Shown in pieces: positions 42,036 to 52,000 of a stretch of 64,000 nucleotides of DNA. Every line of letters begins with the position of its first letter. Positions within the stretch are counted from its first letter, which is position 1. The position numbers were made by a program, and so were the translations under genes. The DNA lies in the NCBI RefSeq assembly GCF_044904605.1, contig NZ_JADIKI010000022.1, forward strand, positions 868,001 through 932,000, written 5' to 3'. The stretch is from Dyella_B humi (lineage in GTDB: Bacteria > Pseudomonadota > Gammaproteobacteria > Xanthomonadales > Rhodanobacteraceae). Under the pieces are notes generated by a model, which was not told the DNA's origin, searched no databases, and saw only the letters and a list, made by a program, of their open reading frames with translations.

Positions 42036-43754
42036 TCAACGCAGCAAATTTACCTTCGCCAGATCCACCAACTGACTGCCGCGTCCGTCGAGCACCGCCT
42101 TGAGCATAAACAGACCGAACTTATAAGCCTCATCGAACGTCGTCTTCGGCGGCATGGCGAGTTCCTGCCTTGCACTGACCACATCGACCAGGGCAGGACC
42201 GTCGTGCGAAAGCGCTTCGATCAGTGCTGAGCGAAGGTCTTCGGAGCGCTCTACTCGGATGCCTTTCACTCCAACGGCATTGGCCATTTGAGCAAAGTTG
42301 GGATTGATCAGATCGCAGCCGGAATCGAGAAAGCCGTTGGCCTTCATCTCCATCTCGACGAAGCCCAATGTGCCGTTATTCAGCAGGATGATCTTTACCG
42401 GAAGTTCCAGCTGCGTCAGCGTGAGGAACTCACCCATCATCATGGCAAAGCCGCCGTCGCCTGACATGGAAATCACCTGGCGATCGGGGAAGGCGACCTG
42501 GGCGCCGATGGCATGCAACATCGCATTCGCCATGGAGCCATGATTGAACGAGCCGACGATTCGGCGTTTCCCATTAACTTTCAGGTAGCGCGCCGTCCAC
42601 AAAATCGGCGTACCCACGTCGCAGGTAAAGATGGCGTCCTCCGTGGCGAGTTCGCTCACCAGCTTCGTCACGTACTGGGGATGAATGACGTCGCTTCCGT
42701 GCCTAGGCTCAGCGAGTTCATCGAGCCCTTCGCGCGCCTTCCCATAGTGTGCGAGGGCGGCGTCAAGGTGACTGGAGTCTGTTTTTTCCGGAATCGATGG
42801 GAGAAGAATTTGCAATGTTTCGCGGACGTCGCCGATCAGGCCAAGGTCGAGTGGGCAGCGATTGCCCAGCGCTTCGGGGCGGACGTCGATCTGGGCGACT
42901 TTTGCGTGCTTCGGAAAAAACTGACGATACGGAAAGTCCGTGCCGAGCAACAGCAACGTATCGCAATCCTTCATCGCGGCATAACCCGATGAAAAGCCGA
43001 CAAGGCCCGTCATGCCGACGTCGTAGGGGTTGTCATATTCCATGTACTCTTTGCCACGCAGCGTGTGCACGATGGGTGCTTTTAGCCGTCGAGCCAATTC
43101 CACGACCTCATCGTGAGCGCCCGCACAACCTGCACCGCAGAAGATAGTGATCCGTGTGGCATCCTTGAGCAGATTGGTCAGTCGCTTCAGATCCTTAAGG
43201 GACGGGTGCAGGATCGGTTTCGCCGGCGCAACCCAGCGGGGCACTTCAGCGACGGCTTCTTTCAGTGATACATCGCCGGGAATAACCACTACGCCCACGC
43301 CGCGCCGCGCCACTGCTGCGCGTATGGCCCGACCAAGCACCTGTGGCAGCTGGTTGGGATTGGAGACGAGTTCTACGTAGTGGCTGCACTCCTTGAAAAG
43401 ATTTTCCGGATGCGTGGCCTGAAAGTAGTCGATACCGATTTCACTGCTGGGAATATGCGAGGCGATCGCCAACACCGGCACGCCACTGCGATGGCAATCG
43501 AACAAGCCATTGATGAGATGAAGATTGCCGGGACCGCAGCTGCCGGCACAGACGGCTAGCTCACCCGTCAAATGGGCTTCGGCGCCGGCGGCAAACGCCG
43601 CGGCCTCCTCGTGACGCATATGGAGCCACTCGACTGAGCTGCGGCGAAAAGCGTCGGTCAGACCGTTCAACGAATCGCCGACGACGCCATAGACGTGTCT
43701 GACACCAGCCAGTTCAAGGACCTTGGCGACATATTCAGCGGAGGACATGGCCAT
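42036..43754 (-). CDS. poxB: Pyruvate dehydrogenase (quinone) PoxB
   Basis: 572 residues, the same length as E. coli PoxB. It oxidises pyruvate to acetate and CO2 with thiamine diphosphate and FAD and delivers electrons to ubiquinone at the membrane. Catalytic Glu in MRHEEAAAFAAGAEA; GSCGPGNLHLINGLFDCHRS; GMTGLVGFSSGYAAMKDCD; cofactor motif GDGGFAMMMGEFLTLTQLEL with NNGTLGF. The C-terminal tail (GRGSQLVDLAKVNLLR) could be the lipid-binding segment. It is divergent from cyoABCD, whose oxidase re-oxidises the quinol it makes. The start could be either of two ATGs at 43754 or 43748. Confidence 0.92.
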   Translation of the reverse strand: MAMSSAEYVAKVLELAGVRHVYGVVGDSLNGLTDAFRRSSVEWLHMRHEEAAAFAAGAEAHLTGELAVCAGSCGPGNLHLINGLFDCHRSGVPVLAIASHIPSSEIGIDYFQATHPENLFKECSHYVELVSNPNQLPQVLGRAIRAAVARRGVGVVVIPGDVSLKEAVAEVPRWVAPAKPILHPSLKDLKRLTNLLKDATRITIFCGAGCAGAHDEVVELARRLKAPIVHTLRGKEYMEYDNPYDVGMTGLVGFSSGYAAMKDCDTLLLLGTDFPYRQFFPKHAKVAQIDVRPEALGNRCPLDLGLIGDVRETLQILLPSIPEKTDSSHLDAALAHYGKAREGLDELAEPRHGSDVIHPQYVTKLVSELATEDAIFTCDVGTPILWTARYLKVNGKRRIVGSFNHGSMANAMLHAIGAQVAFPDRQVISMSGDGGFAMMMGEFLTLTQLELPVKIILLNNGTLGFVEMEMKANGFLDSGCDLINPNFAQMANAVGVKGIRVERSEDLRSALIEALSHDGPALVDVVSARQELAMPPKTTFDEAYKFGLFMLKAVLDGRGSQLVDLAKVNLLR

Positions 43755-44219
43755 GATAGCGATCTCTCTGGTTATGAAGTTGAGGCGCGACTTGCCAGGA
43801 GCATGAAAAGTGGATGTCGCATGGCGTATCGACGATCAACCGTGCAATAGGAACGCCGACAGGTAGTTACGACGTTAGCGCTCTAGGAGCTGCGTGGCTT
43901 GTACGTGTCTGATCGGCTATGGACGAAATCCATATCTCCCCGTCAAGCACCAGCGTCACCAAAACCTTGTGCGGCAAACCGGCAAAGAAGGGGGACACGA
44001 CGTCGTATCTGTTCCTTACCGAACGCTTTTGTCCAAGAACGCTGGGACGTGGCCACGTATCGTTCATTCACCCATAACCGTCGCGCGGATTGGCTTTCAA
44101 CGAAAAGCCTTCACGCGTAAGGAGCGTTGCTACGGCTTCGTTCTCTCGAGGCCACCTGGATCGTTCGGATCAACGTGGCGGCGTGCGGGAATTTATGTGC
44201 AATGTTTTGGAGATCGAGC
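43755..44219. other. Divergent control region between poxB and cyoA
   Basis: 465 bases without a supportable gene. It must hold the promoters of poxB (leftward) and cyo (rightward). Short open frames here lack ribosome binding sites. No strong palindrome was found. Confidence 0.5.
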
Positions 44220-45137
44220 ATGCCGTTGTTGAATTGGCCAAAGCTAGCACTCAGGGCAAGTGCCGCTATCGCTTGCACATGGCTATCCGCCTGCAGCGAA
44301 GGCGTGTTGGACCCCAAAGGGCCAGTCGGCACGCAGGAGAAGCAACTGCTGCTAGAAGCATTGATACCCATGCTGATGGTCATTACGCCCATCATTCTTC
44401 TGACGTTATGGTTTGCATGGTGGTTTCGCGCCGGCAATGCACGCGCGAAGTATCGTCCGCGCTGGGAGTATTCCGGTCATGTCGAATTCTCGATATGGAT
44501 GATTCCGTTATTGGTCATCCTGTTCCTGGGCAGCCTTGCGTGGGTCGGAGCGCACCAGCTCGACCCTTACCGGCCGCTTGCCTCGAACCGAAAGCCAGTA
44601 ACAGTTGAAGTGGTGGCGATGGATTGGCGCTGGCTGTTTATTTACCCCGACCAGGGCGTTGCCAGCATCAACGAGTTGGCCATTCCGGTAGGCACGCCGA
44701 TTTCTCTGCGGCTCACCTCTGCAACGGTGATGAACTCGTTCTTCATCCCTGCGCTAGGCGGTCAGATTTATGCGATGCCCGGTATGGAAACAAAGCTGTC
44801 GTTATTGGCGGATGAGACGGGAAATTATCGAGGCATGTCCGCACAATTCAGCGGCGACGGTTTCTCCGACATGCACTTTCAGGTGCTGACAACCGACGAG
44901 AAGACATTCAACGCCTGGATCGATCACGCCAAAGCCGGCGGTATGCGGCTGGATGACGTGGCCTACAACCAACTCGTCGCCAAGCACAGTACAGGCGGCG
45001 TTTCCTACTACTCCTCCATAACGCAAGAGCTGTTTGCCCATGCGATCGATAGTTCAACCAAGCGAGTCGTTGTTACCGAAGCCCAATCGCCCAGCCCATC
45101 CAGCGCAACGCTAACTGCAGTCCCTTCGGAGCACTGA
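44220..45137 (+). CDS. cyoA: Cytochrome bo3 ubiquinol oxidase subunit II
   Basis: 305 residues. The ATG at 44220 (MPLLNWPKLAL) has GGAG seven bases before; longer in-frame starts lack one. Lipoprotein signal with lipobox LSAC (Cys23), two membrane helices, then a periplasmic cupredoxin domain: VEVVAMDWRWLFIYPDQGVA, NSFFIPALGGQIYAMPGMET, GFSDMHFQV. The copper-A cysteines of cytochrome c oxidases are absent, marking it as a quinol oxidase. One base separates it from cyoB. Confidence 0.95.
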   Translation: MPLLNWPKLALRASAAIACTWLSACSEGVLDPKGPVGTQEKQLLLEALIPMLMVITPIILLTLWFAWWFRAGNARAKYRPRWEYSGHVEFSIWMIPLLVILFLGSLAWVGAHQLDPYRPLASNRKPVTVEVVAMDWRWLFIYPDQGVASINELAIPVGTPISLRLTSATVMNSFFIPALGGQIYAMPGMETKLSLLADETGNYRGMSAQFSGDGFSDMHFQVLTTDEKTFNAWIDHAKAGGMRLDDVAYNQLVAKHSTGGVSYYSSITQELFAHAIDSSTKRVVVTEAQSPSPSSATLTAVPSEH

Positions 45138-45138
45138 T

Positions 45139-47091
45139 ATGTTTGGGAAACTAACGCTGCAGGCTATCCCGTTCGATCAGCCGATCATCATGGGCACTTG
45201 CCTGGTGATCATCATCGGCATCCTGGCGATTCTTGGCCTGATTACATACAAGCGCAAATGGACATGGCTGTGGACCGAGTGGCTGACCACCGTCGACCAC
45301 AAGCGCATCGGCATCATGTACACGCTGCTGGCGATGGTGATGCTGCTGCGCGGTTTCAGCGATGCGATCATGATGCGGTCCCAACAGGCGCTGGCCAGCG
45401 GCAACGCGCATGGCTTTTTGCCACCCGAGCATTACGATCAGATCTTTTCGGCGCACGGCACCATCATGATTTTCTTCATGGCCATGCCGTTCGTGGTTGG
45501 TCTGATGAACTTCGTTGTGCCGCTGCAAATCGGTGCGCGGGATGTCGCTTTTCCAGTGCTCAATTCGGTCAGTTTCTGGCTCACCGCCGCGGGTTCGCTG
45601 CTCATCAATATTTCATTGGGTGTAGGTGAGTTTGCCCGTACCGGCTGGTTGGCTTATCCGCCGCTATCTGAGCTCTCATTCAGCCCGGGTGTTGGTGTTG
45701 ATTACTACTTGTGGTCGCTGCAAATCTCGGGTGTCGGCACGCTGCTGTCGGGCGTAAACCTAGTCACCACCATATTGAAGCTGCGAACGCCTGGCATGAC
45801 GCTGTCAAAAATGCCGGTGTTCACGTGGACCGCCTTGGCGGCCAACATGTTGATCGTTGCAGCCTTTCCCGTCCTGACGGCGACGCTCGCCATGCTTATT
45901 CTGGACAGATATCTGGGGATGCATTTCTTCACCAATGACGGTGGCGGCAACCCCATGATGTACATCAACCTTATTTGGACGTGGGGACATCCCGAGGTTT
46001 ACATCCTGATCCTTCCGGCCTTCGGCGTCTTCTCCGAAGTTATCGCCACCTTCTCGCGCAAGCCGCTGTTCGGCTACCGGTCCATGGTGGTGGCCACGAT
46101 GGTGATTACGCTATTGGCATTTACAACGTGGCTGCATCACTTCTTCACGATGGGATCAGGAGCCGACGTCAACGGGTTCTTCGGCATTACCACGATGGTT
46201 ATCGCGATACCCACGGGCGTGAAGATCTTCAATTGGCTGTTCACGATATATGGCGGCCGCGTCCGTTTCACGTCGCCGGTCTTGTGGACCATCGGGTTCA
46301 TGGTGACCTTCACCATCGGCGGCATGACGGGCGTGCTGTTGGCGGTTCCGCCGGCGGACTTCGTGTTGCACAACAGCCTGTTTCTCATCGCGCACTTCCA
46401 TAACGTCATCATCGGCGGTGTCGTGTTCGGCTGCTTTGCGGGCCTGACTTACTGGTTCCCCAAGGCTTTTGGATTTCGGCTGCACGAAGGGCTCGGCAAA
46501 GCAGCCTTCTGGTTCTGGTTGGTGGGTTTCTACCTGGCCTTCATGCCGCTTTATGCGCTGGGCTTCATGGGCATGACGCGCCGCATGAACCATTACGACG
46601 ATCCGGCCTGGCTGCCTTACCTGCTGGTAGCCGAATGTGGCGCGGTGTGCATTCTGATAGGCATTCTGCTGCAGATCACGCAGCTGGTATGGAGCATTCG
46701 CAAGCGCGATCAGCTTAGCAAGGATGCCCGCGATCCATGGGACGGGCGCACGCTGGAGTGGTCCACGACATCGCCGCCGCCCGCCTACAACTTCGCGCTG
46801 CTTCCGAAAGTGGAAGGGCTGGATGCGTACTGGGAGGCAAAGCAGGATGCGGATGTGCCTCCGCACCGGAATTACGAGCCTATCGATATACCCAAGAACT
46901 CTGGGCTTGGTTTTGTCATGAGCTTTTTTGCCGTCATCGGGGGATTCGGGATGATCTGGCACATCTGGTGGATGGGCGTGCTCGCCCTGTGTGCGTTCAT
47001 CATGCTGCTGGCCTGGTGGTCGTGGGATGAGCACGACGAATATGAGCTGAGGCCGTCGGACATCGCCCGCCTCGAGCGCGCAAGCTTCTAG
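45139..47091 (+). CDS. cyoB: Cytochrome bo3 ubiquinol oxidase subunit I
   Basis: 650-residue haem-copper oxidase catalytic subunit that pumps protons while reducing oxygen. Landmarks: TTVDHKRIGIMY, haem-ligand region FSAHGTIMIFFMAMP, WTWGHPEVYILILPAFG (copper-B His and the cross-linked Tyr), TTWLHHFFTMG (copper-B His pair), and LIAHFHNVIIGG (haem ligands). About 15 membrane segments. No gene for haem O synthase (cyoE) follows the operon here. Confidence 0.97.
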   Translation: MFGKLTLQAIPFDQPIIMGTCLVIIIGILAILGLITYKRKWTWLWTEWLTTVDHKRIGIMYTLLAMVMLLRGFSDAIMMRSQQALASGNAHGFLPPEHYDQIFSAHGTIMIFFMAMPFVVGLMNFVVPLQIGARDVAFPVLNSVSFWLTAAGSLLINISLGVGEFARTGWLAYPPLSELSFSPGVGVDYYLWSLQISGVGTLLSGVNLVTTILKLRTPGMTLSKMPVFTWTALAANMLIVAAFPVLTATLAMLILDRYLGMHFFTNDGGGNPMMYINLIWTWGHPEVYILILPAFGVFSEVIATFSRKPLFGYRSMVVATMVITLLAFTTWLHHFFTMGSGADVNGFFGITTMVIAIPTGVKIFNWLFTIYGGRVRFTSPVLWTIGFMVTFTIGGMTGVLLAVPPADFVLHNSLFLIAHFHNVIIGGVVFGCFAGLTYWFPKAFGFRLHEGLGKAAFWFWLVGFYLAFMPLYALGFMGMTRRMNHYDDPAWLPYLLVAECGAVCILIGILLQITQLVWSIRKRDQLSKDARDPWDGRTLEWSTTSPPPAYNFALLPKVEGLDAYWEAKQDADVPPHRNYEPIDIPKNSGLGFVMSFFAVIGGFGMIWHIWWMGVLALCAFIMLLAWWSWDEHDEYELRPSDIARLERASF

Positions 47092-47115
47092 TCAGCTAAA
47101 TCAGGAGAATTCCCA

Positions 47116-47733
47116 ATGTCAGTGGAAGCGGCCACGATAGATGCCTATCCGGAAGAGGGCGCAGCGTTACCGACACGCCAGCATGTTACCGGTTTCGGTT
47201 TCTATATCTACCTGCTCAGCGATGGAATACTGTTCGCCGCGCTGTTTGCCGCGTTTGCGGTACTTCGTGGCGCCACCGATGGCGGACCGGACAGCCATGC
47301 ACTTTTCAGCGCGCGGAACGCTTTCATTGAAACAGCGTGCCTGCTGACCAGCAGCTTCACCTGCGGCATGGCCATGCTGGCATGCGATCGCCGCAATCGT
47401 TTCATGACGCTGGCCGGCTTTCTGGTAACCGGTGTACTGGGCGCGATGTTTATCACGCTGGAAGTGCGGGAATTCTCAGACTTGATTGCCAGAGGGGCAG
47501 GGCCTGACCGTAGCGCCTTTCTATCGTCGTTCTTCACGCTGGTGAGTACGCACGGCATCCATGTCACCTGTGGACTGCTGTGGCTGTCTGTGTTGCTTGT
47601 CCAATTTCTCGGGCGCGGTTTTACGCCGGCCATCATCCGTCGCTTTCTGTGTTTCAGCCTGTTCTGGCACGTGCTCGACGTCGTATGGATCGCGCTTTTC
47701 ACCTTTGTGTATCTGATCGGAGGCTACCTATGA
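47116..47733 (+). CDS. cyoC: Cytochrome bo3 ubiquinol oxidase subunit III
   Basis: 205 residues with five membrane segments, as in E. coli CyoC. FGFYIYLLSDGILFAALFAA near the start and LVSTHGIHVTCGLLWL and FWHVLDVVWIALFTFVYLIG near the end are typical. Its ribosome binding site is AGGAGAA. The stop overlaps cyoD (ATGA). Confidence 0.95.
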   Translation: MSVEAATIDAYPEEGAALPTRQHVTGFGFYIYLLSDGILFAALFAAFAVLRGATDGGPDSHALFSARNAFIETACLLTSSFTCGMAMLACDRRNRFMTLAGFLVTGVLGAMFITLEVREFSDLIARGAGPDRSAFLSSFFTLVSTHGIHVTCGLLWLSVLLVQFLGRGFTPAIIRRFLCFSLFWHVLDVVWIALFTFVYLIGGYL

Positions 47734-48119
47734 CGAACCAGCTGCATGACCCGCGTCGCGCGAATCGATGGACCCCGGGTCTCGAAACGCATAGCAATCA
47801 CGGTACGTGGCGCGGTTATGTCGTCGGCTATGTGTTAGCCATCGGCTTGACCATCGCGGCTTTCGCCATCGCACCGGTGAAGAATATGGCGCCTTTCAGC
47901 ATCGAGGCGGCGCTAGTCGTGCTCGCTATTGCGCAGATGCTCGTGCACCTTATCTTCTTCCTGCACATCAATACGGCGCCCGAGCAGAAAACGAATATTC
48001 TTGCGTTTGCCGCCACTATGTTGATCATCGCCATCGTTGTGGCGGGTTCCCTGTGGATCATGTCGCACCTGGCCGCCAACATGGCACCTATGGAGCGCGT
48101 GATGAGTATGCAGCGCTAG
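47730..48119 (+). CDS. cyoD: Cytochrome bo3 ubiquinol oxidase subunit IV
   Basis: 129 residues with three membrane helices (e.g. YVVGYVLAIGLTIAAFAIAP; LVVLAIAQMLVHLIFFLHI). GTWRGYVVGY and the HLIFFLHINTAPEQKTN loop are those of CyoD, an assembly subunit. GGAGG lies eight bases before the ATG. Both ends are a little longer than in E. coli (109 residues). Confidence 0.92.
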   Translation: MTNQLHDPRRANRWTPGLETHSNHGTWRGYVVGYVLAIGLTIAAFAIAPVKNMAPFSIEAALVVLAIAQMLVHLIFFLHINTAPEQKTNILAFAATMLIIAIVVAGSLWIMSHLAANMAPMERVMSMQR

Positions 48120-48159
48120 CGACTATGCTCCATCGCCCCTGTGATACATCGGTGCCGCC

Positions 48160-48699
48160 ATGAATACCGCCTACATATCCGCTCTAGCGGGGCTTACCGG
48201 TGCGGGAATCGGTGGCTTGACCTCCTTTGCCAGCTCTTGGCTCACTCTACACACACAACTTACGTATCAGTATCGCGAGGCTGAGCGAAAACGGCGCGAG
48301 ACGCTTTTCAATGCCTTTATCGCTGAGGCTTCAAGGCTCTATGGCGATGCCCTGGTGCGCGGCAATGACGATGTTACCCAGCTGGTGAAATTGTATGCAT
48401 TGGTCACTCGCATACGTCTCACGGCTTCGCCAGCGGTATTGATGGCTGCCGAGCGCGCCATGGATACCATCGTCGATACCTACCTAAAGCCGAACAAAAC
48501 GTTGCACGAACTGAAGCTTTTTGCCGAGCAAGGGGGTATGGATTTTCTGCACGATTTTGGGGAGGCATGTCGGGCTGAACTCGATGGTGTCATGCGTAAC
48601 CCATTTGGCCGTACTGATTTAAATATCAACCGCCGCGGAATCGCTACCGATAGCCATCGCGACCAGCGAGCGTCCAGCGCCGAAGCCAGCGACGCATGA
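48160..48699 (+). CDS. Hypothetical protein with N-terminal membrane helix
   Basis: 179 residues: one Gly-rich hydrophobic segment (ISALAGLTGAGIGGLTSFAS), then a charged helical region (QYREAERKRRETLFNAFIAE). The type is common as an uncharacterised small membrane-anchored protein. It starts 40 bases after cyoD and may ride on the cyo transcript. Its last ~56 bases overlap, tail to tail, the end of the sensor kinase gene on the other strand. Confidence 0.7.
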   Translation: MNTAYISALAGLTGAGIGGLTSFASSWLTLHTQLTYQYREAERKRRETLFNAFIAEASRLYGDALVRGNDDVTQLVKLYALVTRIRLTASPAVLMAAERAMDTIVDTYLKPNKTLHELKLFAEQGGMDFLHDFGEACRAELDGVMRNPFGRTDLNINRRGIATDSHRDQRASSAEASDA

Positions 48700-51600
48700 C
48701 GGATGAGTGGGTTGCATAAGCGGCGTGCCCGGGCATAGTCAGTTCAACCGTGGTACCTCGCGGGTTGGCGCCTCGGATGATCAGTCGACCTCCAAGTTGC
48801 GATGCACGTTCGCGCATGCCCGCTACGCCCCAATGTCCAGCCTTTTGCTGTTCCTGGATCTTCTTTTCGGTAATGCCGATGCCGTTATCCGTAACGTCCA
48901 CGATGAAGGCTTTTGGTGTGTAATTGACCGACACAACCACCCATTCGGCCTCGGCATGTTTGAAAGCGTTGATGACGCTTTCACGTACAATCGCGATGAC
49001 CTCCTCGCAAGCGCAGGGACGAAGCGCACGAGACTTGCCATCGACTCGAATGGAGAAGTGCATGGCTGAATGGATGGCAGCGTCGTTACCGATGGTTTCC
49101 AACTTTTCAATCAGGTCCGTATACCCGGATGTAGCCACTCTGAGCTCGTTGATGGCGTCGCGTCCTTCCGTCAAGACGCCCCGCATTTTCTCTTCGATCC
49201 CGGTTATTCGTAGCCGCTGGTTTACCGATAGATCGTGGCTGCGTGAAAGCACCTCGATTTGCAGGAGCATGCCTTGCATGCCCTGAAGAAGCGTGTCGTG
49301 CAGGTCGCGTGCAATGCGTTCGCGTTCGGACAAACGTTCTTCCATAAGTAACTGGTAACGCCGTTCGACGAGCCTGAGGCGGAGCATGTAGATCAGCGAC
49401 AGGGCAAGCACGGCAACACAAGCCATCAATACCTTGAACCAGGGTGTCTGGTAGAAGGCCGGCATGATCGTGAAATTCAAAGTGGCAGGTTGCGGGCTGG
49501 CTATGCCGTCTTCGTTGAGCGCAACGACCTCGAAGTGATAGCTGCCGGGCTGCATATGGGTATAGAAGACCTCGCGTCGCCCTCCGTCGTCCTGCCATTC
49601 GTCATCCACCTCTTTGAGCCGATAACGAAAATGCACACGTTCCGGCATGGACAGCGAGGGCGCGGTATAAGCGATGTGGATACCCTGCGTACTTGGCGGT
49701 AACGATGGTACCGATGCTGCTGGCCAGCTGGAATTTCCCGATGCCAGGGTGCTTATCGAAACGTCTGGTGCAATCGTATTGCGCCGGATGTGAGCCGGAT
49801 CGATCCAGGAAAGATTCTGCTTGGTCACAACCCATATGCGCCCGTCCGTGCTTTCGACCATCGTCGGGCCGGGACGAATGGGAAGCGGAACGCCGTTAAT
49901 GCCATCCGCCTGCGTGAAGAGTTCGTAGCTTGGCGCATAGCCTGGCTGCTTGAGCCATTTTGCAATCTCGTCAGCGCCTATCCGATATACGCCATCAGGC
50001 CCGTTGAGCCATAGCTCGCCCGTTCGCGTTTCAACAACACCCGACATGCCTCGAAGGGTGTTGTCACCCGCGCCTACCAAGCTCGTGAATGTGCCTGAGG
50101 GGGACAGGTAGGCAACGCCATTGTCGCCGGTGACCCAAGCGTGCGTACCGCGCACGTGGAGAGCAAACACGTTCCCGACGTTTAGGCCATTCGTCGTGTT
50201 GTAGAGCTTGACGCGGTCGCGATCGACAACCGCAATGCGGTTGCTGGGGTAGGTAAGCCAGATGCGGCCAGACTCATCGCTAAGGACGCGAATGGCGGCC
50301 CCTTCCGGCAAATCCTTCAGGCCACCGTTGAGAGTCCAGGCTCCCTTGGACAGCCTGAAGACCCCCACTTTGACGAGGGATACCCACACGTCACCCGCTG
50401 CATCTTTCGCGATACCTTGGCAGGCCTGCAGTCCTTGCCCGCCATGGTCGTCAACCAGGGTGCCGGGAGGCGGAGGAACGTGCTCAACGTGCGAACCATC
50501 GTAGGTTTCCAGATCACTTCTTCCGGGCATCCAGGCGACGCCATGGCTGTCCACCGCTGAACAGTCTGCACCGAGGCCAAAGCCGGCAATACGGACAGGA
50601 TCCTGGTCGCCCTTGATGTACAAACCATATTCCCGAAGGCTGCCCACCCATATGCCGCCAAGTGCATCGGCAGCGATGGTGATGTTAGTCACGTCATTCG
50701 GGAAGTTGTTCGGGAAGCGAACTGGCGTAAATTTCCCGACCGAAAAGCGGTCGACACCGCCTTCAGTTGCCACCCAGACGTTTGATTCGCGGTCCATGAA
50801 ATAAAAGAGCGCGAATTGGCCGGTCAATCCATCACGTCGATCGAAGTGTTCCTCGGAGGAGGGCGAGCTATCTCCATCGCTCCAATGCGCTCGAGTGATG
50901 CCGCCCTGATCTTCACGCGTGAACCACAAAGCACCCGATGGATCGCGCAAGCTTGCCCAGTAGGGATAGCTTTTCTTTAAAGCCATGCCGGCGGGAAGGC
51001 CGATAAGATCGCGCTTGGCTTGCAAAAAGTCGACAGATTGAAATTGATTGCTGCGCTCGTCGAGTACGTAAGCGGTGTCGGTATCGAAGAGATAGATCTC
51101 TCCGTCAATCTTTCCGAACCATTGCGGATGATGGTCTAAATAGCCTAGAGACGGACCAACCGTTTCCCACTGATCGCCTCTTTGCCGAGCGACACCGCGT
51201 GTCGTTGCAATCCAGAGCGTATTGTCGGCGGCCCGCGCAAAACCTATGACGCTTCCACCGGGGAGGGCCGTGGAGGGAATGTTCGATACCTTCCCGTCAT
51301 GTAGCAAGCTGATGCCACCGAATGTGTAACCAATCCACAGGTCGCCGTTCGGCTCTGCGTAAAGGGAGAAAATGCTCGTGGTAGGCAATAAGCGAGTCAC
51401 ACTGTTATCAAAGTGCTCTCCATCAAATCGGTATAAGCCATTTTGGGTTGCAAACCACAAAAAGCCATCCGGTGTCTGCGCGATTGCCGTGCCGCTTGCG
51501 GGGGCGCCATCCCGGGATAGATAGGCACGGTGCTGGAGTTGACTCAGCTGCAACCGGTAAGGCGTTTGTGAAGACAGGGAGATGACGACGTGCGGTGGCT

Positions 51601-51796
51601 CGGCGGGCAGCGCTGTTTGGGGAAGAAAAAGGCCAGCCAGCAGCATGCAGCCAAGGAATGAACGCAGTTGCTGGGCTTGGCCGCTGATCCATCCCAAGGC
51701 CAACATGAAGGCCTTTTTGCCGATGGGATGCATGCCCATGGAGCCATAACGAAGAATACGCCAACCCATTAAATATATGCTCGTTAGCGGTCGCAA
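48644..51796 (-). CDS. Beta-propeller sensor histidine kinase
   Basis: 1050 residues in this frame; the start is uncertain (several in-frame starts up to ~60 residues in, none with a clear ribosome binding site). An exported hydrophobic leader (FLGCMLLAGLFLPQTALPAE) precedes a periplasmic region of Reg_prop two-component propeller repeats (e.g. PDGFLWFATQNGLYRFDG, DGRIWVVTKQNLSWIDP) and a Y_Y_Y domain (~700-780). One membrane helix (~790-810) follows. The kinase part is of the NarX/HisKA_3 type: phospho-acceptor His833 in ERIARDLHDTLLQGMQGM, N-box VINAFKHAE, G-box TDNGIGI and AGHWGVAGMRERA. The partner regulator is probably at 54762 or 38711. Confidence 0.88.
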   Translation of the reverse strand: MRPLTSIYLMGWRILRYGSMGMHPIGKKAFMLALGWISGQAQQLRSFLGCMLLAGLFLPQTALPAEPPHVVISLSSQTPYRLQLSQLQHRAYLSRDGAPASGTAIAQTPDGFLWFATQNGLYRFDGEHFDNSVTRLLPTTSIFSLYAEPNGDLWIGYTFGGISLLHDGKVSNIPSTALPGGSVIGFARAADNTLWIATTRGVARQRGDQWETVGPSLGYLDHHPQWFGKIDGEIYLFDTDTAYVLDERSNQFQSVDFLQAKRDLIGLPAGMALKKSYPYWASLRDPSGALWFTREDQGGITRAHWSDGDSSPSSEEHFDRRDGLTGQFALFYFMDRESNVWVATEGGVDRFSVGKFTPVRFPNNFPNDVTNITIAADALGGIWVGSLREYGLYIKGDQDPVRIAGFGLGADCSAVDSHGVAWMPGRSDLETYDGSHVEHVPPPPGTLVDDHGGQGLQACQGIAKDAAGDVWVSLVKVGVFRLSKGAWTLNGGLKDLPEGAAIRVLSDESGRIWLTYPSNRIAVVDRDRVKLYNTTNGLNVGNVFALHVRGTHAWVTGDNGVAYLSPSGTFTSLVGAGDNTLRGMSGVVETRTGELWLNGPDGVYRIGADEIAKWLKQPGYAPSYELFTQADGINGVPLPIRPGPTMVESTDGRIWVVTKQNLSWIDPAHIRRNTIAPDVSISTLASGNSSWPAASVPSLPPSTQGIHIAYTAPSLSMPERVHFRYRLKEVDDEWQDDGGRREVFYTHMQPGSYHFEVVALNEDGIASPQPATLNFTIMPAFYQTPWFKVLMACVAVLALSLIYMLRLRLVERRYQLLMEERLSERERIARDLHDTLLQGMQGMLLQIEVLSRSHDLSVNQRLRITGIEEKMRGVLTEGRDAINELRVATSGYTDLIEKLETIGNDAAIHSAMHFSIRVDGKSRALRPCACEEVIAIVRESVINAFKHAEAEWVVVSVNYTPKAFIVDVTDNGIGITEKKIQEQQKAGHWGVAGMRERASQLGGRLIIRGANPRGTTVELTMPGHAAYATHSSVMRRWLRRWTLAGRDGYR

Positions 51797-51925
51797 GCCG
51801 CTTGTCGCCTAGCGAAAGCTGAGAAAGTCCCAGAAAAACAAACGTCCTGCCGGGCAAGCCGGACGTGGTTGGACAAGCATGCCCCAAATTGGATAAAGCA
51901 GTCATGGGTTGAGACGCATAACTAC

Positions 51926-51937
51926 CCATTTGGGGGG
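51926..51937. promoter_or_regulatory. Palindrome-like site ACCCATTTGGGG before the MFS gene
   Basis: The divergent gap between the sensor kinase and the MFS gene holds ACCCATTTGGGG, whose core resembles ACCCATCTGGGT in front of the regulator at 54762. GCCCCAAATTGG, about 40 bases upstream at ~51882, is its imperfect inverse. Operator function is inference. Confidence 0.35.
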
Positions 51938-52000
51938 CGAAGGAGCGTAGGGTGATCGATACAGTGGAAGGGGAGCTGGCAGACAACCAAGGTGCCTCCA

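Noticed and set aside
43867..44232. Short ORFs on both strands between poxB and cyoA
   Set aside because: No ribosome binding site or recognisable protein; they fall in the divergent promoter region.
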